Assembly (NCBI RefSeq): GCF_016031635.1
Contig: NZ_JACEGD010000038.1
Span: 1 to 57,367, forward strand
Direction: 5' to 3'
DNA from: Bradyrhizobium diversitatis
GTDB lineage: Bacteria; Pseudomonadota; Alphaproteobacteria; Rhizobiales; Xanthobacteraceae
Length of the DNA stretch: 57,367 nt
In this document: piece after piece, positions 1-7,640 of the stretch
How positions within the stretch are numbered: the first letter of the stretch is position 1
Layout of the letters: every line of letters begins with the position of its first letter
Position numbers and translations under genes: made by a program
Notes under the pieces: generated by a model
Told to the model about the DNA's origin: nothing
The model's database searches: none
Seen by the model: the letters and a program-made list of their open reading frames with translations, nothing else

Positions 1-126
1 GTCGATCCAGTCCCAATCGACCTTGCCGGCAAGCTGAACCAGCTCGTGCTTCATATTGATGATCTGGTCCAGCCTGGCCCGGAACAGATCGCCCGATTCC
101 GTCGTCCTGTGCTTCTTCGGTCGCAT
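1..126 (-). CDS. IS5-family transposase, N-terminal 42 residues (cut by window edge)
   Basis: Reading leftward from ATG at 126, the frame stays open to base 1 and encodes 42 residues starting MRPKKHRTTESGDLFRARLD and ending WDWID. This matches my memory of the N-terminus of rhizobial IS5-type DDE transposases. The catalytic DDE part lies outside the window, so intactness cannot be judged. The A/T-richer sequence upstream, to about 240, probably holds the IS end. The element marks the border of the catabolic region. Confidence 0.8.
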   Translation of the reverse strand, partial: MRPKKHRTTESGDLFRARLDQIINMKHELVQLAGKVDWDWID

Positions 127-245
127 CGCCACCTCCGATGCGACGACGGAATCATGACTGGCGATTCGACGGAATCCTGAAAATGAAATTGCAAGGTTCC
201 GATGCCCCAAGCATCAAAACCCTGCAATCGCAAAACAGCCCACAA
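127..245 (-). mobile_element. Probable terminal region of the IS5-type element
   Basis: Between the transposase start and about base 245 there is non-coding sequence. The stretch at 211-240 (reverse complement GGCTGTTTTGCGATTGCAGG) looks like the outer end of such elements. The exact terminal repeat and target duplication cannot be fixed because the other end is outside the window. Confidence 0.35.
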
Positions 246-760
246 AGACAAATGCGATTCTAGCTCAATCGCTTAGCCGCTCTTCACGGACGACTAGCTA
301 TCCTTCTTCCGCTGAGTGACTAGATATCGCAGCAGCCGCTGCATGCCGAGACCGGCAAGTACGGGGAGCGCCACGAAATCTGGCAGCAGACAAAGTGCGC
401 AGAGCCACGGGTTCACTTGCTTGCGCGGTCGGACGTCAGGCCATTGACGATGAGCGGTGATGAAACAATTTGATCGTCGGTGAGCAACTTCGGTACGTCC
501 CGTACTCGTGGTTCAGGGCTGAGCATAACTTTAACTTACCACGGGTCTTTCTAACAGCGGTTCACGTCTTCACGATCCAATGCTCGGATGGCCTTCAGAG
601 ACGATCAACCAAAATGCTGACGGTGACTGCTGTTGGCCCATCGCTGCCCAGCGGAATGCTCCGTGGGGCGTCGGCTCTCGGGTGCAGAGCGGAAACTGAT
701 TTCAGCGGTCTGGACCGCCGATTTAGCGAGGACAAACGGAGGACACGGCGGCGCGTCCAC
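246..760. other. Gene-poor border, about 500 bp
   Basis: No convincing gene. On the minus strand, GTG at 416 to stop at 294 gives a 40-residue hydrophobic peptide (VNPWLCALCLLPDFVALPVL...). The frame stays open further upstream without a start, so this could be the tail of a decayed gene. A short perfect inverted repeat GTACG-TCC-CGTAC sits at 493-505. Longer plus-strand frames here are low-complexity, Arg-rich and look like chance. This stretch probably separates the IS insertion from the dioxygenase operon, whose last gene ends at 761. Confidence 0.4.
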
Positions 761-1603
761 TCACCAGTTGCGCTTGGAACCCCACATGCAGAGGCTCGAC
801 GGCTCGAAACCGAACTGGCGCGGCCGGTGAGTGTCCTCGTCTTCGATCTCGTCTACGCCGATCGAATATTCGAACACCATGCCATCCGGGCCACGGAAAT
901 AGAGGAAGCGCGCGCCTGATGTCGGATGACGGCCGGGCCCGAACACGATCGGCACACGCTTCTCCGACAGATGATAGTAGGAGCGCAGCACGTCGTCATT
1001 GCTCTCGACCTGATGATTGACGTGGTGCACGCCCGCTTTCGGTCCCGGTGCCAGGGCGATGGTGTGATGGATGGCGTTGACCCGCATAAGCGCGACGTCG
1101 CCGATGCGGTCACTGACGCGTGCGTTGCAAACTTGGGTCCAGAACCGCTCGTCCCGCGCGGGATCGCTCGTGAACAGGCCGACATGGCTGAAGCCGGTGA
1201 TGCCGGCGTCGCGGGATCCGAAATAGCGCTTGCCGCTGCGTTCCGGCCGTACCACCAGCTCGATGTGGTTGCCGCTCGGGTCCTTGAAGCCGATGAATGC
1301 CTTGACCTTGCGCGACGCGCATTCGCCCGCCGTTCCCGCATGCACGGGGTGACCCAACTGGTCCAGCGTCGCCGCCGCCGCATCGAGCTGGGCCTCGTCA
1401 TCGACTTCGAACCCGACGGTCTGCTCGGCCGGATCGCCCTCGAAATAGCACAGCGTATGAGCACGGTCGTCCGAGCGAAGGTAGAGCGCCTTCCCCGATT
1501 GTTCACCGACCTGCAGGCCAAGACACTTGGTCGCGAAACTTTCGGCGTCCTCGAGGTTCGACGTCCCGAAGCGGACGTATGAGAGATCCTTGAGCTCGAT
1601 CAT
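761..1603 (-). CDS. Extradiol ring-cleavage dioxygenase (type I, VOC fold)
   Basis: Protein of 280 residues with two vicinal-oxygen-chelate domains, the usual size for BphC-type enzymes that cleave catechols next to the diol using Fe(II). The metal triad is visible as H140 (GFSHVGLF), H194 (GVHHVNHQ) and E245 (MVFEYSIG). H179/H180 and Y235 fit the second-shell catalytic His and Tyr. ATG at 1603 follows an AGGA motif. It is the last gene of a leftward operon with a ring-hydroxylating dioxygenase and an SDR, so a catechol made by those enzymes is the likely substrate. The exact substrate is unknown. A metal-less paralogue lies directly upstream. Confidence 0.88.
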   Translation of the reverse strand: MIELKDLSYVRFGTSNLEDAESFATKCLGLQVGEQSGKALYLRSDDRAHTLCYFEGDPAEQTVGFEVDDEAQLDAAAATLDQLGHPVHAGTAGECASRKVKAFIGFKDPSGNHIELVVRPERSGKRYFGSRDAGITGFSHVGLFTSDPARDERFWTQVCNARVSDRIGDVALMRVNAIHHTIALAPGPKAGVHHVNHQVESNDDVLRSYYHLSEKRVPIVFGPGRHPTSGARFLYFRGPDGMVFEYSIGVDEIEDEDTHRPRQFGFEPSSLCMWGSKRNW

Positions 1604-1628
1604 GTGTTTTTCCTCGGTGGACGTCAGC

Positions 1629-2525
1629 TCAACCGGCTTGCGCCGGCCGCAATTCCGCGATGTCGATGCACCGGCTGCCCCATTCGCAGAGCGAGGACGC
1701 TTCAGGCGTAAACTGCCGCGGACGATGATCGGGCTGCAAATCCCCGAGGCCGTAGCCATAGCAGAAAATGTAGCCTTCCGGCCCGGCAAACCGGACGAAC
1801 ATCTGCCGCGAGGCCGGCTCGCGTCCCGGGCCGTGCACGATCCTGATCTGCCGCTCCTCGACGAAGTAGTTGTTTCGCATAAGGGCATCCATGCTCTCGA
1901 CCGCGTAGCAGACGTAGACGAGCCCGGCTCGGTCCGATGGGTAGAGCGCCACGCGATGATGCATTTGATCGATCCCGAGGTAGGCGATCTCGCCGACCCT
2001 GTCGGTAATCCTGGCACCGAGAATGGCGGTCCACAAATCAAGATCGTCCTGCATCGCGCGGCTGCGCAGACCGACCCCCTGCAAACCCGTGACGCCGGCG
2101 TCGCGGCTCGGAAAATAGCGGCGGCCGCTCAGAGCGGGCCGCAGCACCAGATCAATCTCGTTGCCGCTGGCGTCCTCGACAATCAGTGCGCGGCGGACGA
2201 AGCGCTGGGCGCACTCATCCTTCGATGCCTCGCGCGCGGACAAGCCGCGGCTCGCCAGCGCCTGCGCGATGCGGTCGAGCTCGCGATCGTCCGCGATCTC
2301 GATGCCGATGCTCGGCTTCTCGGCGCCGCCGGCCAGACAAAGCGTGTAGTAGCGCTGGTCGGAGCGATAGAGGAAGGGCTCCAGATCGCTCCTGACGTGC
2401 TGCAGACCGAGAATCTCGGTGGCGAAGGCCGCCGCCGGCTCCGGGGCCTGCATCGCGAGCCGGACGTAGCAGAGCTGGATCGCGGGGCCGCGTGGTGATG
2501 CAGGCGGCTGCTTCGTCGCCGTCAT
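1629..2525 (-). CDS. Extradiol-dioxygenase homologue lacking all metal ligands
   Basis: Protein of 298 residues clearly paralogous to its downstream neighbour over its whole length, including the shared C-terminal PRQF and EASSLCEWGS-type motifs. At the metal positions it has G150, Y204 and C255 instead of His, His and Glu, and R245 where the neighbour has Tyr. One second-shell His (H190) is kept. The frame is intact, so this looks like a maintained non-catalytic protein rather than a decaying gene. A structural or regulatory partner of the active enzyme, or a binding protein, is possible. ATG at 2525 overlaps the stop of the TetR gene (ATGA), indicating coupled translation. Confidence 0.8.
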   Translation of the reverse strand: MTATKQPPASPRGPAIQLCYVRLAMQAPEPAAAFATEILGLQHVRSDLEPFLYRSDQRYYTLCLAGGAEKPSIGIEIADDRELDRIAQALASRGLSAREASKDECAQRFVRRALIVEDASGNEIDLVLRPALSGRRYFPSRDAGVTGLQGVGLRSRAMQDDLDLWTAILGARITDRVGEIAYLGIDQMHHRVALYPSDRAGLVYVCYAVESMDALMRNNYFVEERQIRIVHGPGREPASRQMFVRFAGPEGYIFCYGYGLGDLQPDHRPRQFTPEASSLCEWGSRCIDIAELRPAQAG

Positions 2526-3265
2526 TTCTGTTTCCCCGATCGCTTGGACTTCAAGGCCGCGATGTGCTGGCCGACGATCATGCGCCAGGCGCCCATCAGT
2601 CGCGTGAACTGCTCGGGATCGTTCTCGATCAGCGTTCGCACCGCAAATCCGCGGACCACGCTCAACGTCAGCGCGAGAATGTCGCTGGCCGACTGTTTGG
2701 GCAGACCCGATGCAATCAGCGTATCCAGCCAGGCGGCCTCGATCGAGAAGCGGATCTGGCGCGTGAACTGCGAGGTCTCGTGCCTGAGCCGGCGCGTGCT
2801 CTCGTCGCTCATGGCGAGCGCGAGCCCAATGAAGAAGTGATCCCCGAAGAAATAGTCCTTGGCGTCGTCCATGATATCGCCGATCAGATCGCCGCTGCTG
2901 CGGGCCAACCGGGCGCGGCGCGTGCTCTGCGCGAAGGTCATTTCATTGACGTAGGCCATGAGCTCCACCACGAGGGCGTGCTTGCTCGGGAAATGGTGGA
3001 GCAGGGCCCCGCGGGAGACCCCGGCCAGCTTGGCGACTTCGATGGTCCGCAAGCCGCCGAATCCATCCTTCCGGATCAGCTTTGCTGCGGCCTCGAGCAG
3101 GAGCTTGCGCGTGGTCTCGCTGCGCTCAGCCTGGGTCCGACGTGGGGCATAGGTCGGTTCGGCCGAGCTGTCGCGGCGCGAGCGGAGCTTCTGGCGCGGG
3201 GCGGGCGCCTTCAGTATTCGGGCGCCGGACTGGTCGGCCGGTTTGGGATCCTTGGTATTCGACAT
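2522..3265 (-). CDS. TetR-family transcriptional regulator
   Basis: Protein of 247 residues. A basic, disordered N-terminal 45 residues precede a TetR helix-turn-helix (about 50-95: LLLEAAAKLIRKDGFGGLRT, then VAKLAGVSRGALLHHFPSK). The C-terminal ligand-binding half is of normal length. Start chosen at ATG 3265, behind GAAGAG; the open frame continues upstream only because it overlaps the SDR gene. It lies inside the dioxygenase operon, so it probably senses the substrate or an intermediate and controls the operon. The inverted repeat at 5966-5983 is a candidate operator. Ligand unknown. Confidence 0.88.
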   Translation of the reverse strand: MSNTKDPKPADQSGARILKAPAPRQKLRSRRDSSAEPTYAPRRTQAERSETTRKLLLEAAAKLIRKDGFGGLRTIEVAKLAGVSRGALLHHFPSKHALVVELMAYVNEMTFAQSTRRARLARSSGDLIGDIMDDAKDYFFGDHFFIGLALAMSDESTRRLRHETSQFTRQIRFSIEAAWLDTLIASGLPKQSASDILALTLSVVRGFAVRTLIENDPEQFTRLMGAWRMIVGQHIAALKSKRSGKQK

Positions 3266-3321
3266 GGGCACTCTCTTCGGGATCGGAGACGTCTTCGCCA
3301 GCGAGCCGGCGACCACTTCCG

Positions 3322-4083
3322 TCACAGCATCGTGCTGCCGCCATTCACGCTGATAACTTGGCCGGTGACGAACGACGCCTCCTTCGAGGCGAGGTAGCAT
3401 ACCATCGACGCGATCTCGTCCATATCGCCGGCCCGGCCCATCGGGACGACATCGACAAATCGTTGCAGCGCCTGCGCCGACATCAGCGTGGCCTTCTGCA
3501 CTTGCGGCGTATTGACGATGCAGGGTGCGACTACGTTGAAGGTGATGCCGTCCTTGGCGAACTCGCGGGCGAGGCCCGTCGCGATAGCATGCACGCCTCC
3601 CTTGGCGGCATTGTAGGCGGCGTGGTCCCACAGGCCGTTGCGGACCGAGTCGGCGCCGATATTGACCACCCGGCCATACCCCTTCTCCTTCATGACGGGA
3701 ACGGCGTGCCACGTGCACCACACCGTCGTCCACAGATTGCGGTCGATGGTCGTGCGTAGGGTGTCCGGCGTATGTTCGAGGAAAGGCTTGATGATGCCGC
3801 CGCCGGCATTGTTCACGAGCACGTCAAGCGTTCCATGGGTGTCAACTGCCGTGCGGATGAGGGCGCCGGCGATCTCCTCCTTCGAGAGGTCGCCGGCCTT
3901 GATCGTCGGCTTCTCATGCCCGCTTGACGCGATATCCCGCGCCACTGTGTCGAGCTGCTTGTCGTCGACGTCCGACAGGACAAGGCGAGCGCCGCCTTCG
4001 GCAAAATGCCTGGCTATGACGGCGCCAATTCCGCTGGCGGCGCCGGTGACGACGACCACCTGGTTGGTAAAACGAGCGTTCAT
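3322..4083 (-). CDS. SDR-family dehydrogenase, probably cis-dihydrodiol dehydrogenase
   Basis: Protein of 253 residues, normal for classical short-chain dehydrogenases. TGAASGIG at 13-20 binds NAD(P), NNAG lies near 91, and the catalytic pair is Y157 and K161 (YNAAK). The usual Ser is less clear: S146 is close, but the standard position is Ala. It sits 15 bases after the dioxygenase beta subunit, so rearomatisation of the cis-dihydrodiol to a catechol is the simplest role. Sequence alone would also allow a general 3-oxoacyl reductase. Confidence 0.82.
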   Translation of the reverse strand: MNARFTNQVVVVTGAASGIGAVIARHFAEGGARLVLSDVDDKQLDTVARDIASSGHEKPTIKAGDLSKEEIAGALIRTAVDTHGTLDVLVNNAGGGIIKPFLEHTPDTLRTTIDRNLWTTVWCTWHAVPVMKEKGYGRVVNIGADSVRNGLWDHAAYNAAKGGVHAIATGLAREFAKDGITFNVVAPCIVNTPQVQKATLMSAQALQRFVDVVPMGRAGDMDEIASMVCYLASKEASFVTGQVISVNGGSTML

Positions 4084-4098
4084 CCACTGTCCGTCAGG

Positions 4099-4584
4099 TC
4101 AGAGCACGATGCTGATGCGGCCTGAGGGGCGCAGCCCCTCGCTGCCGAGCAGGCAGCGCTTCTCCCGGATCTTGAGGCCCTCGCCATCGGTCGCAAGCTT
4201 GTAGTTGCTGGTCCCGAAATAAAGATCAGTGGTGCCGTCCTTGGTTCGCAGCGTCTGGAACACGCAGCTCACGTCGATCTCGCGCTCGGTCCGGCCACGG
4301 ATGCGGACATTGCCGACGATCCGGCTTGTCCTTGAATGCGGGAATTCGGCGTGAGCGGTTCGCTTCATCAGCCGCTTGACCCGCTCGCCAAGCCGGACGC
4401 GGTCGTCGGCGATATAGAACAGGCTGGTGTCCGGCGATGCGTCGGGCGCGAGGTCGGTGCAGGGCACCTCGTATTTGGCGTCCTCCGTGAACAGCGTCAG
4501 CCATTCAGGCAGTCGCCATTGATCGAGCAGGTCGGCTTCGGCGAACAGAAAGTCCTCGACGTCCGAACGGTTGACCGCGTTCAT
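4099..4584 (-). CDS. Aromatic-ring-hydroxylating dioxygenase, beta subunit
   Basis: Protein of 161 residues of the SnoaL/NTF2-like fold used by the small structural subunit of Rieske dioxygenases. It begins with the typical acidic helix and LLDQWRLPEWLTLFTEDAKY segment and ends with a basic strand (IREKRCLLGSEG). ATG at 4584 is preceded by a strong GAGGAGG; longer upstream reading overlaps the alpha gene and was rejected. It follows the alpha subunit by 11 bases, as expected for co-assembled alpha3beta3 enzymes. Confidence 0.9.
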   Translation of the reverse strand: MNAVNRSDVEDFLFAEADLLDQWRLPEWLTLFTEDAKYEVPCTDLAPDASPDTSLFYIADDRVRLGERVKRLMKRTAHAEFPHSRTSRIVGNVRIRGRTEREIDVSCVFQTLRTKDGTTDLYFGTSNYKLATDGEGLKIREKRCLLGSEGLRPSGRISIVL

Positions 4585-4595
4585 GCTCCGCCTCC

Positions 4596-5888
4596 TCAAG
4601 CCGCAACGTCTTTGATGTTCGGGACCGGCCCCGGAAACATCAGGCGATTCCACTGCGTCCAGAACGCGCGCATCTGCAGCTCGTCGTTGTGCGATGGGTT
4701 CTCCTTGCCCATGCCCTTCGAGATGTCGTTCCACAGCGCTTCTTTCGAGTTCTTGAAACCGCGCTGGCAATGCTCGAGGGCTTCAGCGTCGTCCGGCGTC
4801 GCGAAACCGCCGGGTCCCAGGAATTCGAGGAAATTGTTGAGGCGGTATTTGCGCGCCCATGTGGTCTCGTCGTTCGGCGCGAGCGCCCAAGCGTTGATCA
4901 CCATGTAGTCTGGGGCCATCGGGAAATAGGTCCTCACCGTGAGGGCCATGATGTCGTTGACGACGAGGTTGGGGAAAATGAACAGGTTGCGGTTTTTCAG
5001 GGCGATGCGGTCGGCGCGGTCCTTGCCGTGCTGCGCCACCAGCTTGTCGTACAGCCGGGCAATTTCGGCCTTGCCGGGCTCGCCCCATCCGGGGATCCAT
5101 TGTGCGACGGGACGGCCCCACGGCGCGCCATATTCCAGCACCGCATGTCCGCCGCCGAGATCGTATCCAAAGCCGCCGCCGGTGCCCGAGCTCATATTGT
5201 CAGTGGTGTTCATCAGGATGTCGAAATAGCTCGCATGCGTCGTGACCGCGTGGTAGCCGTCGATACTGTTCTCGGTCAGCAGCTTCCAGTTGGCGCGGAT
5301 CGAGTATTCCTGGCTGCCGGCCACGATCGACATGCCCGCGTCGGTCTGACCGCAGATGACGTCGAGATACTCCTTGGCGTTGCCGAGATATTGCTCGAGC
5401 GACACGATATTCGGGTCGAAGGACACGAAGTTGAAGTCGCGATAGCTCTCGTAGCGCGGCACCGGCTGCATGTTCGAGGTGCTGCGAGACTTGAAGTCGT
5501 CGGGATAGGATTCCTCGCCCGGCTGGCCCCGCAACTTGCCGTCAGCGCTGAAAGTCCAGCCATGGTAGAAGCACTGGAACGACTTGGCGTTGCCCTTCCG
5601 CTCGCGGCAGACCTGGGCGCCGCGATGCGGGCAGGTGTTCATCAGGGCGCGAAGCCGGCCCTTCACGTCGCGCGTGAACAGGATGTTGCGGCCCGCCACG
5701 GTGCGGGTGATGAAGTCGCCTGGCTTCGGCAATTCCGAGGAGTGGCCGAGATAAAGCCAGCATCGGTCGAAGATCCTCGCCTTCTCCGCCTCGAATATGT
5801 CGTGATCGACGAAATTGCGGCGGGCGACCTTGAAGATTCTCTGGGCGGGATCCACTAGCAAGGCCGGCTCGGCACTGTTCGCATCCAT
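4596..5888 (-). CDS. Aromatic-ring-hydroxylating dioxygenase, alpha subunit
   Basis: Protein of 430 residues. The N-terminal Rieske centre is complete: C86-P-H88 and C106-F-Y-H109. The catalytic domain has D210 (electron bridge), H213 and H218 as iron ligands, with the third acidic ligand likely at D366/D367. It inserts two oxygen atoms into an aromatic ring, probably of an aromatic acid such as a benzoate or cumate relative; the substrate is not readable from sequence. Ferredoxin and reductase partners are absent from the window and must be encoded elsewhere. First gene of the leftward operon. Confidence 0.92.
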   Translation of the reverse strand: MDANSAEPALLVDPAQRIFKVARRNFVDHDIFEAEKARIFDRCWLYLGHSSELPKPGDFITRTVAGRNILFTRDVKGRLRALMNTCPHRGAQVCRERKGNAKSFQCFYHGWTFSADGKLRGQPGEESYPDDFKSRSTSNMQPVPRYESYRDFNFVSFDPNIVSLEQYLGNAKEYLDVICGQTDAGMSIVAGSQEYSIRANWKLLTENSIDGYHAVTTHASYFDILMNTTDNMSSGTGGGFGYDLGGGHAVLEYGAPWGRPVAQWIPGWGEPGKAEIARLYDKLVAQHGKDRADRIALKNRNLFIFPNLVVNDIMALTVRTYFPMAPDYMVINAWALAPNDETTWARKYRLNNFLEFLGPGGFATPDDAEALEHCQRGFKNSKEALWNDISKGMGKENPSHNDELQMRAFWTQWNRLMFPGPVPNIKDVAA

Positions 5889-5965
5889 GGCGTTTCCCTT
5901 CGATGTCAGGGGGCCACCCTGGAGGTGGTCCCCGACGCTTTAAACGCGTCTTGACTCAAGATTAG

Positions 5966-5988
5966 AAACAATCAATCCTGTTTGTAAA
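5966..5988. promoter_or_regulatory. Inverted repeat and candidate promoter of the dioxygenase operon
   Basis: AAACA at 5966-5970 and TGTTT at 5979-5983 form an inverted repeat with an 8-base spacer. On the minus strand it lies just downstream of a TTTACA hexamer (5983-5988) that could be a -35 box; the -10 box is unclear. On the plus strand TTGACT at 5951 could serve the divergent amidohydrolase gene. It differs from the 18-bp palindrome found at the other operons, so the TetR protein is the natural candidate to bind here. Confidence 0.4.
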
Positions 5989-6061
5989 GTAAAAACACGA
6001 TCGCTCTGAGCGCGGGCAGCCGCGGACCCATCGGTGCGGCGAAGCAGCAGGGAGAAACGCG

Positions 6062-7099
6062 GTGGGCGCCGTGATCGATGTTCACACCCACGTCGTGCCT
6101 TCGCGACTTCTGGCGGATTCCGCCCGCGACGCGCGCTGGCCGAGCATTCAATTCACCGGCGGCGACCAGGCCGCTGTGATGATCGCCGGCAAGGTCTTCC
6201 GCAAAATCGATGCGCGCTCCTGGGACGTCGAGCGGCGGCTGTCGGACATGGCCGACGAAGGCATCGACATGCAGGTGCTCTCGCCGATGCCGGAGTTGCT
6301 GTCGCATTGGCTGCCGCCGCAAGACGCGGAATACCTCGCCGACATCATGAACGCGCAGATCGCCGGAATGATCTCGCGCGAACCGCGCAATTTCGCCGGC
6401 ATCGGAATGGTCTGTGCGCAGGACGTTCCACGCGCCGTTCGCCAGCTTACCACGCTCAAGGCGCTAGGGTTTGCCGGTTTCGAAATCGGAACGCACATCG
6501 ACGGCGTCGCGTTGGGAAGTAAAGCGCTGTTGCCACTCTATGAGGCCGCGGAAGCGATGGATCTCACCATCTTCGTCCATCCGCTGCATCCCGTCGGCGT
6601 CGAGAGGATAGGGGCCGGTCCGGAGTTCGGTGCGGTGGCGATATTCCCGCTCGAAACCGCGCTTGCCTCGGTGTCTTTGCTGGCGGCAGGCATTCTAGAG
6701 CGGTTTCCACGCCTGAGGGTCTTGCTCAGTCACGGCGGCGGGGCGCTGTCCTGGATACTGCCGCGCCTCGATGTCGGCTGGTCGCTGGGTCTCAAGGGCC
6801 AGATGCAGCAGGCGCCCTCGAAGATCGCCAGAAGATTCTGGTACGACACCATTCTCTACGACGCCGCGTCTTTGTCGTTCCTGGCCGAAACCGTCGGAAG
6901 CGATCGCATCGTTGTCGGGTCCGATTACCCGTTCACAATCATGCAGCGACAGCCCGGCGCGTTCGCCCATCGCGTGCTGGACCCGGCCGCCCTGACGGAA
7001 AATGCCTTCGGCGTTCTCGGCAAGGTCTACGACGTGAAGGGATTTTCGGGCGAGGCCGACGCAGAGACCGGATCACTACGGGCACACTCCCATGACTGA
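6062..7099 (+). CDS. ACMSD-type amidohydrolase (probable decarboxylase)
   Basis: Protein of 345 residues of the amidohydrolase-2 family, which includes ACMSD and gamma-resorcylate decarboxylase. Metal-site motifs are in order: DVHTHVVP at the N-terminus, FVHPLHP in the middle, LSHGGG, and GSDYPF near the C-terminus. GTG at 6062 follows GGGAGAAAC. It is divergent from the dioxygenase operon. Non-hydrolytic decarboxylation of an aromatic acid or of an extradiol ring-cleavage product fits both family and context, but simple hydrolysis cannot be excluded. Confidence 0.82.
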   Translation: MGAVIDVHTHVVPSRLLADSARDARWPSIQFTGGDQAAVMIAGKVFRKIDARSWDVERRLSDMADEGIDMQVLSPMPELLSHWLPPQDAEYLADIMNAQIAGMISREPRNFAGIGMVCAQDVPRAVRQLTTLKALGFAGFEIGTHIDGVALGSKALLPLYEAAEAMDLTIFVHPLHPVGVERIGAGPEFGAVAIFPLETALASVSLLAAGILERFPRLRVLLSHGGGALSWILPRLDVGWSLGLKGQMQQAPSKIARRFWYDTILYDAASLSFLAETVGSDRIVVGSDYPFTIMQRQPGAFAHRVLDPAALTENAFGVLGKVYDVKGFSGEADAETGSLRAHSHD

Positions 7100-7574
7100 A
7101 TGCAGATCGCTCCCTCAGATGTGTCTGCTCGGCCCGGTGCCGCCCCGGACGCCGGGCCGGAGCGATGCCCAAGTGCCGTCGGATCTAAGCCGGGGCGCGA
7201 GCCGGTACGGCCGGATCCCCTTCGTCTATTTCTATCATGAGGACGTGCAGGACGATGCAGCGTTCGGCCTGCTGGACATCGAGATCGCGATCCAGCGCCG
7301 CGCGCCCGGGTCGTTCCAATTCGAGATCTATTGCATCGGCGACGGCTATCAGAGTGGGCAAGGATCGAGCGATCCGCAGCCGCTCGCGATCGAATTCCGC
7401 GCCGGCGATCGCACCCTCGCCAGGATCGAATGGTCGTATCCGGCCGTTCTCAACGGCCACATGGACGCGCTCAGCTTTTCGACGGCCGTCGAGATGAGCG
7501 ACGCGGACTTTGAAGAGATCGATAATGTGGTGCTTCCGTCCGTCCGTGCCGAGGTGACAATATTCCTCGAATAG
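7092..7574 (+). CDS. Protein of unknown function
   Basis: Protein of 160 residues; I recognise no family. It is acidic, with no signal peptide or membrane segment. The first 35 residues are Pro/Arg-rich and may be disordered. The rest alternates short hydrophobic and acidic stretches (FVYFYHEDVQDDAAF, FEIYCIGDGYQ, VVLPSVRAEVTIFLE), suggesting a beta-rich fold. ATG at 7092 overlaps the end of the amidohydrolase gene by eight bases, which implies translational coupling and a linked role. A later start near the YGRIPFVYF segment is possible. Confidence 0.6.
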   Translation: MTECRSLPQMCLLGPVPPRTPGRSDAQVPSDLSRGASRYGRIPFVYFYHEDVQDDAAFGLLDIEIAIQRRAPGSFQFEIYCIGDGYQSGQGSSDPQPLAIEFRAGDRTLARIEWSYPAVLNGHMDALSFSTAVEMSDADFEEIDNVVLPSVRAEVTIFLE

Positions 7575-7640
7575 CACGGTCGGGCTGATGACAAAAACAA
7601 AAGAGAGCGCGTCGAGGGGTCGCAACATTGTGGGGAGAAC

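Noticed and set aside
493..505. Inverted repeat GTACG-TCC-CGTAC
   Set aside because: Short, not related to the other sites and not in front of a supported gene.
470..919. Plus-strand reading frame of 149 residues over the border and the extradiol gene
   Set aside because: It overlaps a well-supported gene on the other strand and its composition is Arg/Ser-rich without recognisable motifs.
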